Assembly: GCA_016868515.1 (NCBI GenBank)
Contig: VGGM01000021.1
Span: 1 to 10,646 of the forward strand
Length of the DNA stretch: 10,646 nt
Direction of reading: 5' to 3'
Source of the DNA: Bacteroidota bacterium
GTDB taxonomy: Bacteria > Bacteroidota > Bacteroidia > Bacteroidales > VadinHA17
Under the pieces are notes generated by a model. It ran no database searches. It was not told where the DNA came from and worked only from the letters and a program-made list of their open reading frames with translations. A program made the translations under genes and the position numbers. This document shows, in pieces, positions 7,308 through 10,646 of the stretch; the stretch's first letter is position 1, and every line of letters begins with the position of its first letter.

Positions 7308-7826
7308 TTAATTCTCGTTCAATAACTCTTTTAATTTATCCCATTCCGGCCCTGAACCCGATTCTCCGCCGGAAGCCCCTGCTATTCTCTTAAGCATATC
7401 GGGGTCGCATTTGCTCTCTCCTCCTGGGCCGTCGGGATGAACTTTCCTTATAGGCAGGGCAAGGTGAGAGTAATCGTAGATAAACTGGCTGAGATTAAGG
7501 TCGGTCATCCCGGCCGGTATTATCAGCAGTTCAGGATCGCTGTCGTCGAAAGATTCGCCGGTTTTTACCACCAGCCGGCTTTCGCTGTCAACTGCCTGCC
7601 TGTACTCTCCAAGACACCTGTCACAGGTTACCGTTATCTTACCCGACAGATGAAAGCGAAGATTGTAATTGACTGAAACCTTCTCAAGCTTTACCACCAG
7701 GTCGAGTTCGCATTCACGTATCCCCGATTCCTCATAAGTCCTGAAAAAATCGCCATTCACCTGAAATTCATACAAATAGCTGCCTTCCTTCAGCCCGTTT
7801 AGCGGTATCGTGTATAACCCTGACAT
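7308..7826 (-). CDS. yceD: YceD/DUF177 family protein
   Basis: A DUF177 protein, the family of E. coli YceD and plant DUF177 proteins, which is linked to 23S rRNA accumulation and almost always encoded just before rpmF. From the ATG at 7826 it has 172 residues. The family features are the CDRCLG pair (C68, C71), the acidic stretch after it (about residues 91-99), LALPIRKVH (122-130), a later cysteine (C140) and the C-terminal WDKLKELL (162-169). The frame stays open upstream to a TTG at 7886, but those codons are A/T-rich promoter-like DNA and give an unlikely hydrophobic extension, so the ATG is preferred. It heads the yceD-rpmF-plsX-fabH operon. The exact biochemical role is not known. Confidence 0.92.
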   Translation of the reverse strand: MSGLYTIPLNGLKEGSYLYEFQVNGDFFRTYEESGIRECELDLVVKLEKVSVNYNLRFHLSGKITVTCDRCLGEYRQAVDSESRLVVKTGESFDDSDPELLIIPAGMTDLNLSQFIYDYSHLALPIRKVHPDGPGGESKCDPDMLKRIAGASGGESGSGPEWDKLKELLNEN

Positions 7827-7844
7827 ACCCCGGATTTTGGTCTG

Positions 7845-7852
7845 CAAAAATA
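7845..7852 (-). promoter_or_regulatory. Candidate -7 promoter box for yceD-rpmF-plsX-fabH
   Basis: On the minus strand this reads TATTTTTG, matching TAnnTTTG, 18 bases upstream of the yceD ATG. That leaves a leader of only about 10-12 bases. An identical TATTTTTG occurs at 7884-7891 and would give a leader of about 50 bases. No well-spaced -33 TTG was found for either. The surrounding 60 bases are strongly A/T-rich compared with the genes on either side. Confidence 0.4.
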
Positions 7853-7994
7853 TAAATCCTATTACAATAAAAAAAATTATCAACAAAAATATAACACTAC
7901 CCCTCCGAATCAGTCACTTACCGCGTTTTCCCTGCCATTTACTGAAAAACTCTTCCGCCATCGCGACGGCCCATCATCCGACGAGTTTATTGAC

Positions 7995-8324
7995 GTGGTA
8001 AACGTGTTCAGCGGAGGCGACCGTCAGATTGTAACCGATAATTTCTCGGGCGGCAATATCACCGCGGTATTCGGAGGCAGCAAAATTGACCTCACTAAAA
8101 GCCGGCTCGTGCCTGGCGTCTCCCAGCTTGAAATCACATGCGTTTTTGGCGGAACCGAGATTATTGTGCCGGAAGACTGGAACGTGGTGCTTGACATAAC
8201 ACCAGTGCTGGGCGGGTTCTCCGATGAAAGAAAATTCTCTTCCGGAAGAGCATTCGATGAGGGCAGGCAGTTAATCATCAAAGGAACAGTGGTGTTCGGC
8301 GGTGGCGACCTCAAGAGTTACTAA
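7995..8324 (+). CDS. LiaF-like C-terminal domain protein, possibly 5'-truncated
   Basis: A 109-residue protein (from a GTG) related to the C-terminal domain of LiaF-type cell-wall stress proteins. It has repeated F-G-G turns: FSGG at 5-8 and 17-20, FGG at 26-28 and 51-53, VLGG at 71-74 and FGGG at 101-104. Between them are family-like stretches such as GSKIDLTKSRL and TEIIVPEDWNV. In full-length Bacteroidota relatives this domain follows a membrane region, which is absent here. No ATG exists between the yceD start (7826) and the GTG, yet the frame stays open upstream to a TGA at 7821, and the residues just before the GTG (SSDEFIDV) still look like family sequence. A CTG at 7932 is one possible earlier start. 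Its stop abuts the kinase ATG, so the genes are probably co-transcribed and functionally linked. Confidence 0.75.
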   Translation: MVNVFSGGDRQIVTDNFSGGNITAVFGGSKIDLTKSRLVPGVSQLEITCVFGGTEIIVPEDWNVVLDITPVLGGFSDERKFSSGRAFDEGRQLIIKGTVVFGGGDLKSY

Positions 8325-9383
8325 ATGGCACATCCGGTATTCCAATACAAATCGAGACTAATGGCATGGTGGCTGGTCTGGCTCCTCCTCGGAGCCGGCC
8401 AGTCACTGCTTTTTTATTACGGCTTCGACCGCAACCCGGCTTTAAGCATAACCGACGGCATGGTGTCAATGGTGCTCTTCTCGGCACTGGCACTCGCTGC
8501 CTGGTTCCCGCTGAAGTTCCTAAACCGAAACGATACCAGGTTCCCGCTGCTCATTATAAATCTCCTTGCAATCTCAGCGGTAGTGCTCCTGGTATGGATG
8601 GGACTGGTTTACCTTATTCTTTCGGGAATCTTCCCTGATACCGGCAATTATGGGGCATTCTGGCGCGGAACAATCTCCCTGAGGCTGGGAACAGGAGTAC
8701 TCCTCTCCATTCTGGTATTCCTTACCTATTACCTTATTATCAGCTATAAAAACCTGTCTGACAGGAGACTGGGTGAATCGAAACTTGAAAACATCCTTAG
8801 GGAAACTGAGCTTAAGATGTTACGCACCCAGATTAACCCCCACTTCCTGTTCAACAGCCTTAACTCGGTAAGCGCACTGACAATAACCGACCCTGACAAG
8901 GCAAGGGAGATGGTCATTAAGCTTTCGGAGTTTATGCGGTATGCCCTTGCCAGGAAAGATGAGCAACCGGTAACCCTGCGCCAGGAACTCGAAAACATGA
9001 AGCTCTACATCGACATTGAGAAAACCAGGTTCGGTGAACGGCTCATAACAAATGAAACCCTGAGTCGTGAGTGCCTGGAACTGAAAATACCCAACCTGCT
9101 GCTTCAGCCGCTTTACGAAAACGCCATCAAGTACGGGGTACACGAAAGTACGGGAACGGTCGAGATCGCAACTACAGTTTACTGTGACTCTCAAAGTGTT
9201 GAAATAACAATTTCCAATAATTTTGATCATGATGCCGTAATGCCATCGGGCACGGGAACAGGGCTCAGTAATGTCCGGCGGCGACTCGACCTTGTGTACG
9301 GACGTGAAGCATCAATGATAACCCGGAAAGAGAAGGGGAGATTTACCATTACCATGAGACTTCCGGTTAATACCCTTCAATAA
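8325..9383 (+). CDS. LytS/YehU-type sensor histidine kinase
   Basis: A membrane-bound kinase of the His_kinase (LytS/YehU) family that would phosphorylate the LytTR regulator encoded next. The 352-residue protein begins with four hydrophobic segments (about 14-31, 44-65, 74-101 and 121-141) with little room for an extracellular sensor domain. A short helical linker (144-165) leads to the phosphoacceptor motif LRTQINPHFLFNSLNSV, with H173. The ATP-binding half has the N-box LLLQPLYENAIKYGV (N266) and a glycine box GTGTGLSNVRRRL (309-321), ending in a typical GRFTITMRLP strand. The ATG follows the LiaF-like stop directly, and the regulator starts 13 bases after this stop. The signal is unknown; envelope state is inferred from the LiaF-like neighbour. 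Confidence 0.93.
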   Translation: MAHPVFQYKSRLMAWWLVWLLLGAGQSLLFYYGFDRNPALSITDGMVSMVLFSALALAAWFPLKFLNRNDTRFPLLIINLLAISAVVLLVWMGLVYLILSGIFPDTGNYGAFWRGTISLRLGTGVLLSILVFLTYYLIISYKNLSDRRLGESKLENILRETELKMLRTQINPHFLFNSLNSVSALTITDPDKAREMVIKLSEFMRYALARKDEQPVTLRQELENMKLYIDIEKTRFGERLITNETLSRECLELKIPNLLLQPLYENAIKYGVHESTGTVEIATTVYCDSQSVEITISNNFDHDAVMPSGTGTGLSNVRRRLDLVYGREASMITRKEKGRFTITMRLPVNTLQ

Positions 9384-9395
9384 TCAGACAAAGCA

Positions 9396-10148
9396 ATGGA
9401 ACCACTGAAAATACTGATCATCGACGATGAGGCTCCCGCAAGGGACATACTCAGCCATTATCTGAAAAACGAAGAGGGTTTTACCCTGGCCGGAGAGTGC
9501 TCTGACGGATTCGCCGGACTAAAGGCCATAAGGGAAATAAAACCCGACATCCTGTTGCTCGATATTCAGATGCCCAGGCTCACCGGTTTTGAAATGCTGG
9601 AGGTGATGGATGAAAATCCGGTAATAATATTTACCACGGCCTACGATCAGTATGCACTGAAGGCTTTCGAACTAAATGCGGCCGACTATCTTCTTAAACC
9701 TTTCACGGCTGAACGGCTTTCCGCTGCCCTGCAGAAGGCAAGGCTCAAATGTGAGGCAGGGAGGCAGGATGGAGGAACACCTTCGGCCGTTATCGAAAAA
9801 CGACCGGCCGGAGCCCCTTCCCTTACAAGGGTGGTGGTGCGTAAGGGCACTGCAATTAACATCATACCTGTTGACGAAATAAGATACATTGAAGCCCAGG
9901 ATGATTATGTGATGGTATACTACAGGGGAGGCAAGGCACTCAAGCAGCAGCGTATGAAATTCTATGAGGAATCATTGCCCGATGGAAAATTTGCACGCAT
10001 ACACAGGTCGCATATTGTGTCTATCGGTGAAATAGCCCGGCTTGAACCCTATGGAAAGGAGAACTACGTAGCCGTTCTTAAGGGCGGCGAAAGACTTCCC
10101 GTCAGCAGGGCAGGATACCGCTACCTGCGTGAGGAACTGTCATTCTGA
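9396..10148 (+). CDS. LytTR-family response regulator (AlgR/LytR type)
   Basis: A 250-residue DNA-binding regulator. The receiver domain covers about residues 4-115, with acidic pocket D10/D11, phosphoacceptor D56 in ILLLDIQMP, conserved T80/T81 and K101 in LLKPF. After a linker of about 28 residues (117-144, including a Gly/Pro-rich stretch) comes the LytTR DNA-binding domain (about 145-248), with its usual [14 protein letters not shown] and [12 protein letters not shown] stretches and a C-terminal [11 protein letters not shown]. It is paired with the kinase upstream by a 13-base gap. Targets are not evident; I saw no obvious pair of direct repeats suitable as a LytTR site in the gaps of this window. 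Its last 9 bases overlap the end of yidD on the other strand. Confidence 0.95.
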   Translation: MEPLKILIIDDEAPARDILSHYLKNEEGFTLAGECSDGFAGLKAIREIKPDILLLDIQMPRLTGFEMLEVMDENPVIIFTTAYDQYALKAFELNAADYLLKPFTAERLSAALQKARLKCEAGRQDGGTPSAVIEKRPAGAPSLTRVVVRKGTAINIIPVDEIRYIEAQDDYVMVYYRGGKALKQQRMKFYEESLPDGKFARIHRSHIVSIGEIARLEPYGKENYVAVLKGGERLPVSRAGYRYLREELSF

Positions 10149-10457
10149 CATATGATCCTTCAGCCTGTTGCATCTTTCCCTCCTGCCACGTAACCCGGCA
10201 GGAAACCTGTATCTCTTCACAATTATTCGTGGAACCGGATCAAATCCGTGTGTTCCTCCGGGCCTGCATCGAAGGATCCTTCCGGTACCCAGTAATAAAC
10301 CGTGCCAAGGTCCGTGCCTGCGCAATGCCTCAATAGCATACGACGAGCAGGTAGGAACATGCCTGCAACCCGGACCCTTCAGGGGCGAAATGAACCACTG
10401 GTAAATGTAGACGGGAACGGTCAGTATAAATGACAATATTCTGCCAGGGCTAATCAT
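10140..10457 (-). CDS. yidD: Membrane protein insertion efficiency factor YidD
   Basis: YidD is a small inner-membrane-associated protein that assists YidC-dependent insertion. From the ATG at 10457 the protein has 105 residues. The core is unmistakable: a short hydrophobic helix ([16 protein letters not shown], about 7-22), [23 protein letters not shown] with its cysteines, [17 protein letters not shown], and the closing [11 protein letters not shown] basic tail of about 20 residues ([16 protein letters not shown]) extends beyond the core. The frame is open upstream to a TTG at 10574, but those 39 extra residues are not part of the family. In many bacteria yidD lies near rnpA and yidC; here it stands alone, tail to tail with the LytTR gene (9-base overlap). 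Confidence 0.93.
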   Translation of the reverse strand: MISPGRILSFILTVPVYIYQWFISPLKGPGCRHVPTCSSYAIEALRRHGPWHGLLLGTGRILRCRPGGTHGFDPVPRIIVKRYRFPAGLRGRRERCNRLKDHMSE

Positions 10458-10463
10458 AGGCAA

Positions 10464-10471
10464 CAAAGATA
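10464..10471 (-). promoter_or_regulatory. Candidate -7 promoter box for yidD
   Basis: On the minus strand this reads TATCTTTG, matching the Bacteroidota -7 consensus TAnnTTTG. It ends only 6 bases before the yidD ATG at 10457, so transcription from it would begin at or next to the start codon and give an almost leaderless message. A TTTG lies upstream (10485-10488), but its spacing (13 bases) is shorter than usual. It may be a chance match. Confidence 0.3.
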
Positions 10472-10568
10472 AACGAAACAGTGTCAAAGTAGCATATCCC
10501 GGTTCCATCACCAGGGCAAAGAGTGAAGATATTGCCTGCCGGAAATGACAATCTGACTCTTGTTCCCG

Positions 10569-10585
10569 TGCCAAACCATTTGGCA
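10569..10585. repeat. 17-bp palindrome upstream of the last gene
   Basis: TGCCAAA, a CCA spacer and TTTGGCA form a perfect 7-bp inverted repeat centred about 60 bases before the plus-strand ATG at 10637 and about 120 bases upstream of yidD. Its size and symmetry fit the binding site of a dimeric regulator, and it lies in the divergent gap. No U-run follows on either strand, so a terminator is unlikely. The function is inferred only from position and symmetry. Confidence 0.4.
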
Positions 10586-10624
10586 GGTGATTTGTTAATA
10601 TGTTATTCTGAAATTAAAGGCTTT

Positions 10625-10629
10625 GGAGG
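10625..10629 (+). promoter_or_regulatory. Shine-Dalgarno GGAGG for the gene starting at 10637
   Basis: GGAGG lies seven bases before the ATG at 10637, an ideal spacing. Most genes in this window lack such a strong site, so it is useful evidence that a real gene begins at the window edge. Confidence 0.6.
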
Positions 10630-10636
10630 ATTCAAT

Positions 10637-10646
10637 ATGACAATCT
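10637..10646 (+). CDS. Start of a plus-strand gene, product unknown (window edge)
   Basis: An ATG with a well-placed GGAGG ribosome site opens a frame reading M-T-I before the window ends. Only three codons are visible, so nothing can be said about the product. It is transcribed divergently from yidD, with the 17-bp palindrome in the shared upstream region. Confidence 0.5.

Noticed and set aside
7827..7886. Longer YceD with a hydrophobic N-terminus starting at a TTG
   Set aside because: The extension is read from A/T-rich promoter-like DNA and the family has no membrane segment; an ATG at 7826 gives the expected N-terminus.
8325..8335. ATGGCACATCC shared by the kinase start and the rpmF start as a possible duplication
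   Set aside because: Identity stops after 11 bases, flanking DNA is unrelated, and MAHP is a natural N-terminus in both; most likely chance.
10181..10203. Inverted repeat TCCTGCC/GGCAGGA 33 bases after the regulator stop, as a terminator
   Set aside because: It lies inside the yidD coding region, has a weak 7-bp stem with a 9-base loop, and is not followed by a T-run on the plus strand.
10458..10574. Longer YidD starting at a TTG at 10574
   Set aside because: The added 39 residues do not resemble YidD, and the TTG overlaps the 17-bp palindrome; the ATG at 10457 is much more likely.

Overview
The window looks like a chromosomal segment from a member of the Bacteroidota, probably near the Bacteroidales/Marinilabiliales. 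The evidence is the ATP synthase layout (a bactofilin gene leading an operon that continues atpB-E-F-H-A and lacks atpD/atpC), the long His-rich periplasmic N-terminal part of AtpB, the pairing of a LytS-type kinase with a LytTR regulator, and candidate promoters of the Bacteroidota type (TAnnTTTG at -7) upstream of operons. No mobile element, CRISPR array, tRNA or rRNA was seen. Most of the window is conserved housekeeping DNA.

Layout. (1) Positions 1-4993, minus strand: one tightly packed operon read right to left, with a bactofilin, a two-helix AtpZ-like protein, a four-helix AtpI-like protein, then ATP synthase subunits a (atpB), c (atpE), b (atpF), delta (atpH) and alpha (atpA, cut by the window edge). 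A perfect 9-bp hairpin lies between atpE and atpF. (2) Positions 4994-5149: an inter-operon gap with a candidate promoter for the ATP synthase operon and, just upstream of it, a degenerate tandem repeat in 10-bp phase. (3) Positions 5150-7826, minus strand: the classic yceD (DUF177)-rpmF-plsX-fabH cluster linking ribosome assembly to the start of fatty acid and phospholipid synthesis. (4) Positions 7827-10148, plus strand and divergent from the previous operon: a short LiaF-like beta-repeat protein that appears to lack its usual membrane half, a LytS-type membrane histidine kinase and a LytTR response regulator, probably one envelope-sensing unit. (5) Positions 10140-10457, minus strand: yidD, overlapping the end of the regulator gene tail to tail. 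(6) Positions 10458-10646: a short divergent region with a 17-bp palindrome and a strong Shine-Dalgarno sequence before a plus-strand gene of which only the first codons are visible.

How the genes work together: the left operon builds the membrane sector and part of the F1 head of an apparently proton-driven ATP synthase, with two small assembly-type membrane proteins. The middle operon makes a ribosomal protein and the enzymes that commit acyl chains to phospholipid and type II fatty acid synthesis. The right-hand cluster probably senses the envelope and regulates transcription, next to YidD, a helper of membrane protein insertion. I did not find a clearly new biological system. The items most worth a second look are the 10-bp phased repeat upstream of the ATP synthase operon, the atpE/atpF hairpin, and the apparently 5'-truncated LiaF-like gene.
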